This document shows, one piece after another, positions 36,449-44,774 of a DNA stretch of 64,000 bases. Position numbers and translations under genes: made by a program. Numbering within the stretch: the stretch's first letter is position 1; the number at the start of each line of letters is the position of its first letter. Under the pieces are notes generated by a model. The model ran no database searches. It was not told the origin of the DNA and saw only the letters and a list, made by a program, of their open reading frames with translations. Origin of the DNA: JACQQW01 sp964520655 (GTDB lineage: Bacteria; Omnitrophota; Gorgyraeia; Zapsychrales; Fredricksoniimonadaceae); NCBI GenBank assembly GCA_964520655.1, contig CAZFNI010000008.1:1-64000 (forward strand). The letters are read 5' to 3'.

Positions 36449-37870
36449 ATGTTCGTAACTCGTGCGGCGCTTCTGATCGTTGTGACTTTCGCGGTATATT
36501 CGTTCATGCTATCGTCGTGGTTTAAGACCATGGACGACCAATTCTCCATCGTCAGCAACCAGACCATACGCCACAGCTCCCAGTGGCCGCAATTGTTCAA
36601 AGAAGGGTATTTCCGCGACCATTCCTATTACCGACCGATGACGAATTTAAGTTATGCCTTTGAGTTCAAGGCCTTCGGTCTGGACCCGTTCTATTACAAT
36701 TTAGACAATGTCCTGATCCATATCGCCAACGTGCTTTTAGTTTGGGCGGTGGCGGCTGTTCTTGTCAACGTGGAGGCGGGTTTCTGGACGGCTTTGTTGT
36801 TTGCCATCCATCCCGTTCAATGGGAGGCGGTGGCTAACATTTCAGGGCGAGCGATCCTATTGAGCGCATTCTTCTCTTTAAGTTCATTCCTGTTTTTTAC
36901 GAAGAATAAATTGCTGCCCTCGCTGGCTTTGTTTGCTGTCGGGCTCTTGTGCAAAGAATCGACGGGGATCATGCCGGGGATCATGCTGGTCTATGCCTTG
37001 TGTTATAAGCGCAGGGTTTGGCCGATCCTGTGGTTTTTGCCCATCATCGCGGCTTATGTCTTCCTGCGGCATAATCTTGGCATCACGGAAGTCTTTGCCT
37101 GGCGCAATATCAATGAAGGAACGGTTGGTTTTGTGACGTTCTTGCGGTCGGTGATAACAGATCTAAGGATCCTGATCCTGCCTATTGATATGCATTTTGA
37201 CCGGTCGTTGAAATTATTCGATTCGGTCACACAGCCGGGTGCTATCCTGACCATTGTGTTCTGGGGGATGGCCGTCGGGGCCGTGATCGCCCGCTGGAAG
37301 AAGATCAATGGGCTAGAGCGACTGGCGCTGGGTTGGTTCTGGCTGACGCTGCTGCCTATTTCCCAGATCGTGACGACGATCGGCGTGCAGCCGGGGTATA
37401 TTTCCTGCGCGGAACATTTTTTGTACCTGACCTGCGTGCCGGTATTTTTGGTGGCGGCCAACATCCTGTATAAATATCACTGGTCGGCGTTGCGCATCAG
37501 CATGCTGGGGGTGCTGATCTTTTTTGCGATGACGACCATTGAGCAGAATTTTTATGCCCAAAGCGAGTTGGCCATGATGGAGCGCTCCCTGCATTATCAG
37601 CCGCATAATTCCAGGCTTCATTCCAGCGTCGGGCTGATCCACGCGTTAAACGGACGCTTTGTCAAGGCTGAGAAAAGTTTCCGCATGGCGGTCGCCGATG
37701 ATCCGCTAAATCCGCGTTATTTGATCTCGCTGGGTAAATCCGTCTGCGACCAGCACCGGTATGCGGAATGCTTGAAGATCTACGAGAGTATCCGCGATCC
37801 CGGAAGTTATGCTAAAATACTGGGCGAGAATAAAGCAGCGGCCATTAAACTCATGAAAGAATCTCCATAA
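36449..37870 (+). CDS. GT-C-fold membrane protein with C-terminal TPRs
   Basis: 473 residues. About ten membrane helices; after the first helix, MDDQFSIVSN provides the acidic pair that marks GT-C glycosyltransferases of the TMTC/Pmt type, and PMTNLSYAFEFKAFG..PFYYNLDNVLIH and FAIHPVQWEAVANISGR follow as in TMTC-like proteins (quoted in parts). Residues about 385-455 form two TPR units. Such enzymes move sugars from polyprenyl-phosphate donors to proteins or glycans outside the cytoplasmic membrane; the acceptor is unknown. Followed one base later by an MFS permease. Confidence 0.7.
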   Translation: MFVTRAALLIVVTFAVYSFMLSSWFKTMDDQFSIVSNQTIRHSSQWPQLFKEGYFRDHSYYRPMTNLSYAFEFKAFGLDPFYYNLDNVLIHIANVLLVWAVAAVLVNVEAGFWTALLFAIHPVQWEAVANISGRAILLSAFFSLSSFLFFTKNKLLPSLALFAVGLLCKESTGIMPGIMLVYALCYKRRVWPILWFLPIIAAYVFLRHNLGITEVFAWRNINEGTVGFVTFLRSVITDLRILILPIDMHFDRSLKLFDSVTQPGAILTIVFWGMAVGAVIARWKKINGLERLALGWFWLTLLPISQIVTTIGVQPGYISCAEHFLYLTCVPVFLVAANILYKYHWSALRISMLGVLIFFAMTTIEQNFYAQSELAMMERSLHYQPHNSRLHSSVGLIHALNGRFVKAEKSFRMAVADDPLNPRYLISLGKSVCDQHRYAECLKIYESIRDPGSYAKILGENKAAAIKLMKESP

Positions 37871-37871
37871 G

Positions 37872-39131
37872 ATGTGGCGTTTTGTCTCACGCAAAGAAAA
37901 CTGGTCGTTTTTGCGTTTCGGTCTGGCGCAATTGATTTCCCAATTCGGCGACCGGGTGCATCAAATGGCTTTAGTCGGGTTGATCGCCCAGCGCTGTCCC
38001 GGCTCTTCGTTTGAATTGGCCAAATTGTTGGCCTTTACCATTATCCCTGTTTTTATCATAGGCCCCATCGCTGGGGTTTATGTCGACCGCTGGAACAGGA
38101 AGACCACTTTGTTCGTCTGCGACCTCTTGCGCGGAGGGCTGGTTTTACTCATCGCATTCTATGTGATGGATCTCCCGTCGATCATTCCGGTCTACGCGGT
38201 CGTGTTCGTGATCTTTGCCTTCAGTCGTTTTTATGTTCCCGCGAAAATGTCCCTAGTTCCGCAGATGGTCGATGAGGGGGATCTGCATATCGCCAATTCC
38301 TTAGTGACCGTGACGGGCATGATCGCGCTGGTGTTAGGCGCCCTGTTCGGTGGGTTGATCGTCGAGCATAATGGTCCGCGCGGCGGATTCTTATTTGATG
38401 CCGTGACATTTTTCATTTCCGCAGCCCTGGTCTTTTCTGTTTCTGGCTTTAGACGCTGGCAGATCAATAAGAATAAGATCGTTGCCGCCGGAAGGGAAGC
38501 GGTCGCGGCGCACAAGGATGTTTGGCATGAGATCAAGGACGGTATCTCGTACATCCAGTCCAATCAGGGGATCCGTTTTATTTTCCTGATGATGTCCGTT
38601 TTGTTCGCGGCCGCCGGGGCGATCTATGTCATTATCATTGTCTTTATCCAGCAGTCATTTGGTTCAGTGACCAAGGACTTAGGTTTCCTGGCAGTGCCGC
38701 TGGGGATCGGGCTTTTTACAGGGAGCATGTTATACGGCCGGTATGGACAGAAAGTGTCGCGCTTTAAAACGATATTCTGGTCGCTGATATTAGGCGGTAT
38801 CATGATCGCTGTTTTTGCCGCGGCGGTTAGCGTCACGCAAAATCGTGTGATTGCCGCAGGACTGGCGGCGGTGCTGGGGCTGGTCATCGGACCAGCAGTG
38901 ATCGCCGCGAATACGGTCATCCATACGGTATGTTCGCAGGAAATGAGCGGCAAAGTCTTTGCCGCCCTGGAATTCGTCATGCATTTGGCGTTCTTGCTGG
39001 CGATGCTTGTCAGTGCTTATATCGCTGAGTTCATTGGCCGCCAGTGGATTTTAGCGTCAATAGGTGTTATATTTTTGGGAGTTGGTCTATTCGGACTTTT
39101 TCAATATAAGGAAAAACATAACAGCTTATGA
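37872..39131 (+). CDS. MFS permease (EntS-like family)
   Basis: 419 residues with 12 predicted helices. FGLAQLISQFGDRVHQMALVG at the start and GPIAGVYVDRWNRKTTLFVCDLLRGGLVL (the A-loop motif, quoted in parts: GVYVDRWNRK) are typical of the MFS_3/EntS group. These often export small molecules. It starts one base after the GT-C gene and shares ATGA with purN, so the three genes form one operon though their jobs seem unrelated. Confidence 0.85.
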   Translation: MWRFVSRKENWSFLRFGLAQLISQFGDRVHQMALVGLIAQRCPGSSFELAKLLAFTIIPVFIIGPIAGVYVDRWNRKTTLFVCDLLRGGLVLLIAFYVMDLPSIIPVYAVVFVIFAFSRFYVPAKMSLVPQMVDEGDLHIANSLVTVTGMIALVLGALFGGLIVEHNGPRGGFLFDAVTFFISAALVFSVSGFRRWQINKNKIVAAGREAVAAHKDVWHEIKDGISYIQSNQGIRFIFLMMSVLFAAAGAIYVIIIVFIQQSFGSVTKDLGFLAVPLGIGLFTGSMLYGRYGQKVSRFKTIFWSLILGGIMIAVFAAAVSVTQNRVIAAGLAAVLGLVIGPAVIAANTVIHTVCSQEMSGKVFAALEFVMHLAFLLAMLVSAYIAEFIGRQWILASIGVIFLGVGLFGLFQYKEKHNSL

Positions 39132-39730
39132 AGAATTTCGCGGTATTTGCCTCGGGGCACGGAGGGAATTTACAGGCCATCATTAATGCGGTCAAGAATA
39201 AGCGCATCCACGCGTCTTTGAAACTGGTGTTTTCCAACAAACAGGAAGCTTATGCGTTGGTGCGTGCCCATAAGGCGGGCATTCCAACGCTATTTCTAGA
39301 TCCTCATGATTTCAAGACCCGCGAAGAATATGACCGGGCCATTGTGAAGGAGTTAAAGAAACACAAGATCGATTTTATCGTCCTGGCGGGATATATGCGT
39401 TTGATCTCGTCTGCCTTTATTGATCAATATCCTAACAAGATCCTCAACATCCATCCGTCGTTGATCCCTGCTTTCAAAGGCGCGCACGGCATCAGGGATG
39501 CTTTTGAATACGGCGCCAAGGTGACGGGGGTGACCATTCATTTTGTGGTGGAGGAGATGGATGCCGGGGCTATCATCGCCCAGGTGCCGGTAAAAATAAC
39601 GGATGATGACACGCTTTTATCCCTCGAGGAAAAGATCCATACCGCTGAGCACAAGCTTTACCCGCCAGTCATCGACCTGTTTGCCAGAGGCCGATACAAG
39701 ATCAAAGGCCGCAAGGTCATCACAACTTAA
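39128..39730 (+). CDS. purN: Phosphoribosylglycinamide formyltransferase
   Basis: 200 residues, the usual PurN length. NIHPSLIPAFKG gives the catalytic Asn and His and the loop that follows; VTGVTIHFVVEEMDAGAII carries the catalytic Asp region. It transfers formyl from 10-formyl-THF to GAR in purine synthesis. ATG overlaps the MFS stop by four bases. It is the only purine gene in the window. Convergent with the lipoprotein gene, with 3 bases between stops. Confidence 0.95.
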   Translation: MKNFAVFASGHGGNLQAIINAVKNKRIHASLKLVFSNKQEAYALVRAHKAGIPTLFLDPHDFKTREEYDRAIVKELKKHKIDFIVLAGYMRLISSAFIDQYPNKILNIHPSLIPAFKGAHGIRDAFEYGAKVTGVTIHFVVEEMDAGAIIAQVPVKITDDDTLLSLEEKIHTAEHKLYPPVIDLFARGRYKIKGRKVITT

Positions 39731-39733
39731 ACA

Positions 39734-40750
39734 TCACTGTATATTGACTTTGCCGTTATCAAAACGGATGTGGATGAGCCGTCCCGCATTAGCCGGAGGC
39801 TTGCCCGCGTCGTCGCCGAAAGTGGAAAGCTGGACACGGTCAAAGAGGAAGCTTTTATTCAAGCGCAGGTTGGAAAGCTGTACCTGGCCAAACTTGTCGA
39901 AATTGTAATAACGGGTGGTATCCGCCACGATCCCGGCGATCGTATCGTCAAAATCTTCCGGCGGCACAAAGTCGCTGCGTTCGAATTTAAAGCGGATGCG
40001 GTTGACCATTTGCTTGGTTAGAAAATCTGTCATCGCTACTTCTTCATATTTGATGTGAGAGCCGGTCTCATCGCCGATAAAATTCTGACCCCCCTTGGTA
40101 TCCGCGATAAAACGTTTCATGTATTCTTCATACGGCAGGTCACCTGACATATAGCGTTTGAAATCTTCCAGATAGAAGGTGGCCCGGGTCTCAATGCCCT
40201 TTTTGATGTCGGTTACGACCATGACGAAGAACTGAGGAGGGGTTTCCGCTACTTCGACATTAAAGAACACGTCGCTGATGCAGGTGAAGATATTGTTCTG
40301 CACCTTGATATAGCTTTCCGTGTAGGAAGAATTATATCCGTAGTCTTCCGTCTTGACCTTGGTGCGTTTGATGATGTCGTATTCCAGCGAGAAACGGTTG
40401 TCCTTGAACATCCCTTCCGCGAACTGGACAGCAAATGGAGAAGGTTTTTTAGCGGCCTCGGTCTTGGCTGCTTCTTTCTGGGCTTCATAATCAAAGATGG
40501 GGTCTTGCGTCGGGTAATAGATCCAGAAAGTGTCGCCGACCATCTTGGTGATCAAATGCAGGTCATAGTCTTCCCGAGCCTTTTTCTCGAATTTCTTCTG
40601 GACTTCCGAGACAGTGGCCGTGGGTGACGGTTTCTGGGGTTTGTCGCAGCCGGAAATGAAAAGACCGGCAACGAGCAGCGCGCTACACCAAAGGTGCGCG
40701 GTTAAGCGGCTTGACCCCGAATTGCTGGAATATCGCTTCGATCTGGTCAT
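39734..40750 (-). CDS. Lipoprotein of unknown function, coupled to FtsH-like gene
   Basis: 338 residues. Basic N-region, hydrophobic stretch and lipobox FISGC with Cys35; the long N-region suggests a later start may be used. After an Ala/Glu/Lys-rich helical part there is a mixed domain without a recognised family (IYYPTQDPIFDYEA, FFVMVVTDIKKGIETRATFY, RIRFKFERSDFVPPEDF). The start lies 68 bases inside the end of the FtsH-like gene in another frame, so translation should be coupled. A role as substrate-presenting or regulatory partner of that membrane protease is inference. Confidence 0.65.
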   Translation of the reverse strand: MTRSKRYSSNSGSSRLTAHLWCSALLVAGLFISGCDKPQKPSPTATVSEVQKKFEKKAREDYDLHLITKMVGDTFWIYYPTQDPIFDYEAQKEAAKTEAAKKPSPFAVQFAEGMFKDNRFSLEYDIIKRTKVKTEDYGYNSSYTESYIKVQNNIFTCISDVFFNVEVAETPPQFFVMVVTDIKKGIETRATFYLEDFKRYMSGDLPYEEYMKRFIADTKGGQNFIGDETGSHIKYEEVAMTDFLTKQMVNRIRFKFERSDFVPPEDFDDTIAGIVADTTRYYNFDKFGQVQLSNLRLNKSFLFDRVQLSTFGDDAGKPPANAGRLIHIRFDNGKVNIQ

Positions 40751-42377
40751 ATTCTAATTCTTGTTTGTTGTACAGTTCCTGGGCGAAAAAGTCGAGCAGG
40801 TCGCGTTTCTCGACTAAGATGGCCTCAACTTCTTTGATGCATTTCTGTAAAATGTCCTGGATGTCGCTATCCAATGTTTCTTTTGTTTTTTCTGAAATGT
40901 AATGCGAACGGCCCCAGTTGCCGCTGCCGTTAAAGTACATGAAATCCCCGATCAGGCCAGATCTTCCCATCCCGTAGCTCTTCACCATTGTCGCGGCGAT
41001 GCGCATGGCGGTGTAGAAATCCGCGCCAGGAGATCCGCCCACACCCGCTGAGGTGAAACCGAATTTGATCTTCTCGGCGACATACGCGGCGATACTGCGC
41101 TTGATATCCGCCAGAAGGTCTTCACGGGTTGAGGAGAACAATTCTTCCTGCGGACTGCTGGCGACCATCCCCAGGGAACCTTTGCGGGGGATGATGGTGG
41201 CCTTGATGACATCGTCGGTCGGGTGCAGTAAATAGCCGATGATGGCGTGACCGGCTTCGTGATAGGCGGTCCATAAACGTTCTTTGTCATTCATCTTGAC
41301 GTTTGATTTCATCCCAAAGGCGATGCGGTCATAGGCTTCCGAAAGGTCTTTCATGTTGATCTCATCGCGGGTCTCGCGCAGCGCGATCAAGCTTGCTTCA
41401 CGCACCATGTAATCAATGTCTGCCGGTGAGAACCACAATGTTTTACGGGCAAGGACCGAAGTGTTGATCTCGGGGCTTGGCTTGACTTTCTTTAAATAGA
41501 AATCAAAGAGGTCTTTGCGCTCTTTCAAGTTCGGGCGCGACACATGGATCTTGCGTTCAAAACGTCCGGCGCGCATGATGGCTTCATCCAGGTCTTCTTC
41601 GCCGACGTTGGTGGCAGCGATGACGATGATATTGTTTTCGATCTTGCGCAGACCGTCTAACTCAGTCAGGAACTGATTGATCGTGGCATTGTGGCTGCTG
41701 ACCCCGCCGCCAAACCCATTGTCCTGCATGCGCGGGCGGGCGAAGGAATCGATCTCATCGATAAAAATAATGCATCCGCCGTCCAAGTCAGCCAAGGTGC
41801 GGGCTTGTTTAAACAAAGATTTCATGCGCGCGGCGCCCTGGCCGACGAACATCCCCACGAATTCCGAACCGACCGCCGAGAGAAAGGGCAGGCCTGCTTC
41901 GGTGGCGATGGCTTTGGCCAAATATGTTTTTCCGCAGCCCGGAGGCCCGAACATGATGGTCCCCTTAACGATCTTGCCGCCGATCTTCTTTATTAAGGTG
42001 CGGTCTTTAAGCAATTTGACTAATTCCCAGGCTTCGCGTTTGGGGTCGTCCATCCCGATGACATCGCTCATCTTGATATTGACCTTGATCTTGGTGAGAT
42101 CGATCTGGCCCATTTTCCCGGCTGCACCGCCGGACATAAGCCAGTAATAGAACCCGAAGGTCAAGGGCACCTGGATCAAGGTGACGAAGATGAACATGAT
42201 CAATGACTGCCCCATCTGGGCGGAAATATTGCGACGGGAGAAGGATTCCAGCTGCTCGTAATTCTGGTTGCCAACGATCATAAAAGAGATCATCCAGGCG
42301 AACAGGACGACGCTGACGGAGATCAAAAGGATGCGCACCCAGTACAACCGCATATAGATCAGGAACTTACGGAACAT
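40683..42377 (-). CDS. FtsH-like membrane AAA+ metalloprotease
   Basis: 564 residues. Two membrane helices (about 13-35 and 58-82), AAA+ domain with P-loop GPPGCGKT at 144-151, Walker B IIFIDEIDSFA at 203-213, pore loop MFVGQGA near 176-182, and second region of homology ATNVGEEDLDEAIMRAGRFER. The peptidase has HEAGH at 373-377 and a third-ligand Asp in SPGADFYTA. It resembles FtsH but is shorter and diverged in the SRH and C-terminal region, so it is probably a paralogue rather than the housekeeping FtsH. It degrades membrane or unfolded proteins. AAAGGA precedes the ATG. Confidence 0.85.
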   Translation of the reverse strand: MFRKFLIYMRLYWVRILLISVSVVLFAWMISFMIVGNQNYEQLESFSRRNISAQMGQSLIMFIFVTLIQVPLTFGFYYWLMSGGAAGKMGQIDLTKIKVNIKMSDVIGMDDPKREAWELVKLLKDRTLIKKIGGKIVKGTIMFGPPGCGKTYLAKAIATEAGLPFLSAVGSEFVGMFVGQGAARMKSLFKQARTLADLDGGCIIFIDEIDSFARPRMQDNGFGGGVSSHNATINQFLTELDGLRKIENNIIVIAATNVGEEDLDEAIMRAGRFERKIHVSRPNLKERKDLFDFYLKKVKPSPEINTSVLARKTLWFSPADIDYMVREASLIALRETRDEINMKDLSEAYDRIAFGMKSNVKMNDKERLWTAYHEAGHAIIGYLLHPTDDVIKATIIPRKGSLGMVASSPQEELFSSTREDLLADIKRSIAAYVAEKIKFGFTSAGVGGSPGADFYTAMRIAATMVKSYGMGRSGLIGDFMYFNGSGNWGRSHYISEKTKETLDSDIQDILQKCIKEVEAILVEKRDLLDFFAQELYNKQELEYDQIEAIFQQFGVKPLNRAPLV

Positions 42378-42455
42378 AGATTAAATCCTTTATTGGCAAG
42401 ATGATAGGTAAAATGACATTACAAAAGAGTACCACATTAACCGTGTATAGTCAAT

Positions 42456-42644
42456 CTAGCGCGCCGGCTGATAGATCTGTTTTGGTGTATGGCGGGAATG
42501 CGCGGCATCTTTAAAATTAGCGACCGTCATTTTGATGAGCACAAAGCAAAAAGCCATTAGAAGGATGACCGCAAAACAGCCGCAGATCAGGGAAAACCAT
42601 TGCGGGGGCTGGCAGTTTCGGCAAAAGGGGTTTGGCATCCACAT
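42456..42644 (-). CDS. Small single-helix membrane protein with CxxC
   Basis: 62 residues. FCRNCQPPQW near the N-terminus offers a CxxC pair, then one membrane helix (about 18-42) and a basic tail. No family recognised. A TATGAT box ends six bases before the ATG, as for other apparently leaderless genes here, which is the main support beyond the hydrophobic pattern. It lies between the FtsH-like gene and eno. Confidence 0.5.
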   Translation of the reverse strand: MWMPNPFCRNCQPPQWFSLICGCFAVILLMAFCFVLIKMTVANFKDAAHSRHTPKQIYQPAR

Positions 42645-42650
42645 GGGTCA

Positions 42651-42656
42651 ATCATA
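42651..42656 (-). promoter_or_regulatory. -10 box of the small CxxC membrane protein gene
   Basis: On the minus strand TATGAT (42656-42651) followed by six bases and the ATG at 42644. The -35 region is poor. Confidence 0.4.
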
Positions 42657-42691
42657 GCATATTCCTTAAAGGATTTCATTACACAGGTGTC

Positions 42692-42720
42692 TTGACGGTT
42701 AATTTAAACTGTGCTATTTT
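42692..42720 (+). promoter_or_regulatory. Promoter of eno
   Basis: TTGACG (42692-42697), a 17-base spacer and TATTTT (42715-42720). Predicted start near 42727, giving a leader of about 60 bases with AAGGAG just before the ATG at 42787. Confidence 0.6.
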
Positions 42721-42786
42721 TATCAACTATTGCGCAAACAGAACACACCCGTGATCTTTTAACATAAATTAATGCTAAGGAGCCGT

Positions 42787-44058
42787 ATGTCTAAAATCAA
42801 ATCAGTCGTGGCGCGTGAGATCATTGATTCCCGCGGAAACCCAACCGTTGAAGTGGATGTCCTTTTAAGTTCCGGCGCGTTCGGCCGCGCGGCTGTTCCG
42901 TCTGGTGCGTCCACCGGCGAACATGAAGCGATCGAATTGCGCGACGGCGATAAGGGCCGTTATAAGGGAAAAGGCGTGTTAAAGGCCGTTAACAATGTCA
43001 ATACGTCCATTGCCAAGGCCATCAAGGGCAAGGAAGCGGATTACAAGGCGATCGATGCCATCACGATCAAATTAGACGGCACCGAAAATAAGGGTAAATT
43101 AGGCGCGAACGCGATCTTAGGCGTGTCCATGGCCGTGGCCAAGGCTGCCGCCAATGAAAAGGGTGTTCCTTTATATCGCTATATCGGCGGCAACAAAGCG
43201 CATATCCTGCCGGTCCCCATGATGAACATCATCAACGGTGGTATGCACGCGGATAATAATCTGGATGTCCAGGAATTCATGATCATGCCTATCGGCGCGC
43301 CGAGCTTCACCAAAGCCATGCAAATGGCTTGCGAGATCTTCCACACGCTTAAAAGTATCTTGCACGACAAGCATTTAGCGACTTCTGTTGGCGATGAAGG
43401 CGGTTTTGCCCCGAACTTAAGAAGCAACGAAGAAGGTTTGGATGTGATCATTGCCGCGATCGAAAAAGCAGGTTACAAGCCCGGCAAAGAAGTGTTCATC
43501 GCGCTGGATGCGGCATCTTCTTCCTTCTATAAGGACGGCCAATATGATTATAACGGCAAGAAGATCTCCTCCACGGAGCTGATCAAAGCTTATGCCAACA
43601 TGGTTGCCAAATATCCGGTTGTTTCCATCGAAGACGGCCTGTATGAAGATGACTGGTCCGGCTGGAAATCATTGACCGACACCTTAGGCAAAAAGACCCA
43701 GTTGGTCGGGGATGATCTGTTCGTCACCAATGTGAAGCGTTTGCAAATGGGCATCAGTCAAAAAACAGCGAACGCTATCTTAATTAAAGTCAACCAGATC
43801 GGTTCCTTATCGGAAACATTGAACGCGATCACCCTGGCGAAAAAGAACAATTACCACTCGATCATGTCGCACCGTTCGGGTGAAACGGAAGATACCACGA
43901 TCGCGCACTTGGCGGTGGCCACCAACATCGGACAGATCAAGACGGGGTCTTTGTCCCGTACGGACCGTTTGGCCAAGTACAATGAATTGCTGCGCATCGA
44001 GCAGGAATTAGGCAAGAAGGCCGTGTATGCCGGCAGCAATTGGAGCAAGATATTCTAA
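42787..44058 (+). CDS. eno: Enolase
   Basis: 423 residues from ATG 42787, chosen because AAGGAG lies directly upstream and SKIKSVVAREIIDSRGNPT is the standard beginning. GASTGEHEA, SVGDEGGFAP (catalytic Glu), the metal-binding IEDGL and DDLFVTN, ILIKVNQIG (catalytic Lys) and SHRSGETEDTTIAHLAV are all present. It converts 2-phosphoglycerate to phosphoenolpyruvate in glycolysis. Its stop overlaps the ftsB start by one base (TAATG), an order also seen in proteobacteria. Confidence 0.97.
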   Translation: MSKIKSVVAREIIDSRGNPTVEVDVLLSSGAFGRAAVPSGASTGEHEAIELRDGDKGRYKGKGVLKAVNNVNTSIAKAIKGKEADYKAIDAITIKLDGTENKGKLGANAILGVSMAVAKAAANEKGVPLYRYIGGNKAHILPVPMMNIINGGMHADNNLDVQEFMIMPIGAPSFTKAMQMACEIFHTLKSILHDKHLATSVGDEGGFAPNLRSNEEGLDVIIAAIEKAGYKPGKEVFIALDAASSSFYKDGQYDYNGKKISSTELIKAYANMVAKYPVVSIEDGLYEDDWSGWKSLTDTLGKKTQLVGDDLFVTNVKRLQMGISQKTANAILIKVNQIGSLSETLNAITLAKKNNYHSIMSHRSGETEDTTIAHLAVATNIGQIKTGSLSRTDRLAKYNELLRIEQELGKKAVYAGSNWSKIF

Positions 44059-44381
44059 TGCTTAAAAACGCCATCTGGCTTTTCGGATTCGCGGTGGTGA
44101 TGTTGCTGGTGTTCCTGCCTTCTTATACGAAGATGCAGGACATAAAGATCAAGAATTATGAATACAAGAACCGCATTGATGTTCTGACCAAGCGCAACGC
44201 GCAGTTGGAGCAGGAGATGCGGATGCTGACCAATGACCCGGAGTATCTGGAGAAGGTGGCCCGTCAGAAGATGGGCCTGATCCGCCCGGGGGAAAAGGTC
44301 TACCGGATGGTGCCGCAACAGCCGGTGAAGCCGGCAGTGCCGGGGAAAACAACGGTTGTGAAACCGGTGGATAAAAAATAA
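44058..44381 (+). CDS. ftsB: FtsB/DivIC-like septum protein
   Basis: 107 residues from ATG 44058, overlapping the eno stop by one base. One membrane helix (about 5-22) is followed by a coiled coil (YKNRIDVLTKRNAQLEQEMRML, quoted in part: LTKRNAQLEQEM) and DPEYLEKVARQKMGLIRPGE, the FtsB/DivIC C-terminal motif. A Pro/Lys-rich tail follows. FtsB bridges FtsL and FtsQ in the divisome. The position after eno supports the assignment. Confidence 0.88.
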   Translation: MLKNAIWLFGFAVVMLLVFLPSYTKMQDIKIKNYEYKNRIDVLTKRNAQLEQEMRMLTNDPEYLEKVARQKMGLIRPGEKVYRMVPQQPVKPAVPGKTTVVKPVDKK

Positions 44382-44442
44382 ATTGTGTTTTCAATAAGTT
44401 GTGTCATACTACGTACACAATTTTTTGAAGTTGTGATGATAT

Positions 44443-44738
44443 CGCGGGGTGGAGCAGCCCGGTAGCTCGCAAGGCTCAGCACGTAACATGGGCGACCAGT
44501 TAAGAAATTAATTGGTAGATGATCTGTCAAATTCGGTGAAGCCTGAAAATGGTAATACCGAGCCAAGCCTAGGGAAACCTAGGAAGGTGTAGAGACTAGA
44601 TGGCAGACATCCTACTCGATGAGAGAGGATGAAGGTATAGTCCAGACCACAAATCTCGTCGATAGATGAGAGCGGTGAAAACCGTAGATGGTACGCATAA
44701 CCTTGAGGTCGTCAGTTCAAATCTGGCCCCCGCAACCA
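44443..44738 (+). tRNA. Initiator tRNA-fMet (CAT) interrupted by a group I intron
   Basis: The 5' exon 44443-44476 runs from CGCGGGG through D arm and U33; the 3' exon 44696-44738 starts CATAA and completes the anticodon loop CTCATAA, anticodon stem CAAGG/CCTTG, T arm (GTCAG TTCAAAT CTGGC) and acceptor CCCCGCA with ACCA encoded. Position 1 is C against A72, unpaired, as in bacterial initiator tRNAs. Without removing the 219-base insert the cloverleaf cannot form. Unlike the other two tRNAs here, CCA is encoded. Confidence 0.95.
44477..44695 (+). ncRNA. Group I intron (IC3-type) in tRNA-fMet
   Basis: 219 bases, no protein inside. P1 pairs GCTCA (44474-44478) with TGGGC (44489-44493), with U76 of the exon end opposite G (U.G at the splice site); the intron ends in G44695, and the 3' exon CAT can pair with ATG 44488-44490 (P10). 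P2 is ACCAGTTAA/TTAATTGGT (44495-44516). P3 TCTGTC/GGCAGA, P4-P5 with Q element AATACCGAGCCAAGC (44554-44568), P6 extension CCTAGG-GAAA-CCTAGG, P7 GACTA/TAGTC (44594, 44638), P8 CATCCT/AGGATG, and a CGGT-GAAA-ACCG hairpin in P9. These elements match tRNA group I introns of cyanobacteria and proteobacteria. It should self-splice. Confidence 0.95.
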
Positions 44739-44740
44739 AT

Positions 44741-44774
44741 AAAACAGCAGTCTCTTTTGAGGCTGCTGTTTTGT
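44741..44774 (+). terminator. Terminator after tRNA-fMet
   Basis: A 14-base-pair hairpin (AAAACAGCAGTCTC / GAGGCTGCTGTTTT with one G.T) and TTTT loop, then a T-rich tail. The symmetric A/T flanks would make it work in both directions. Confidence 0.8.

Noticed and set aside
44443..44738. tRNA-fMet as a broken gene with an unrelated insertion
   Set aside because: The insert has every core helix of a group I intron and both exons form a perfect initiator tRNA.
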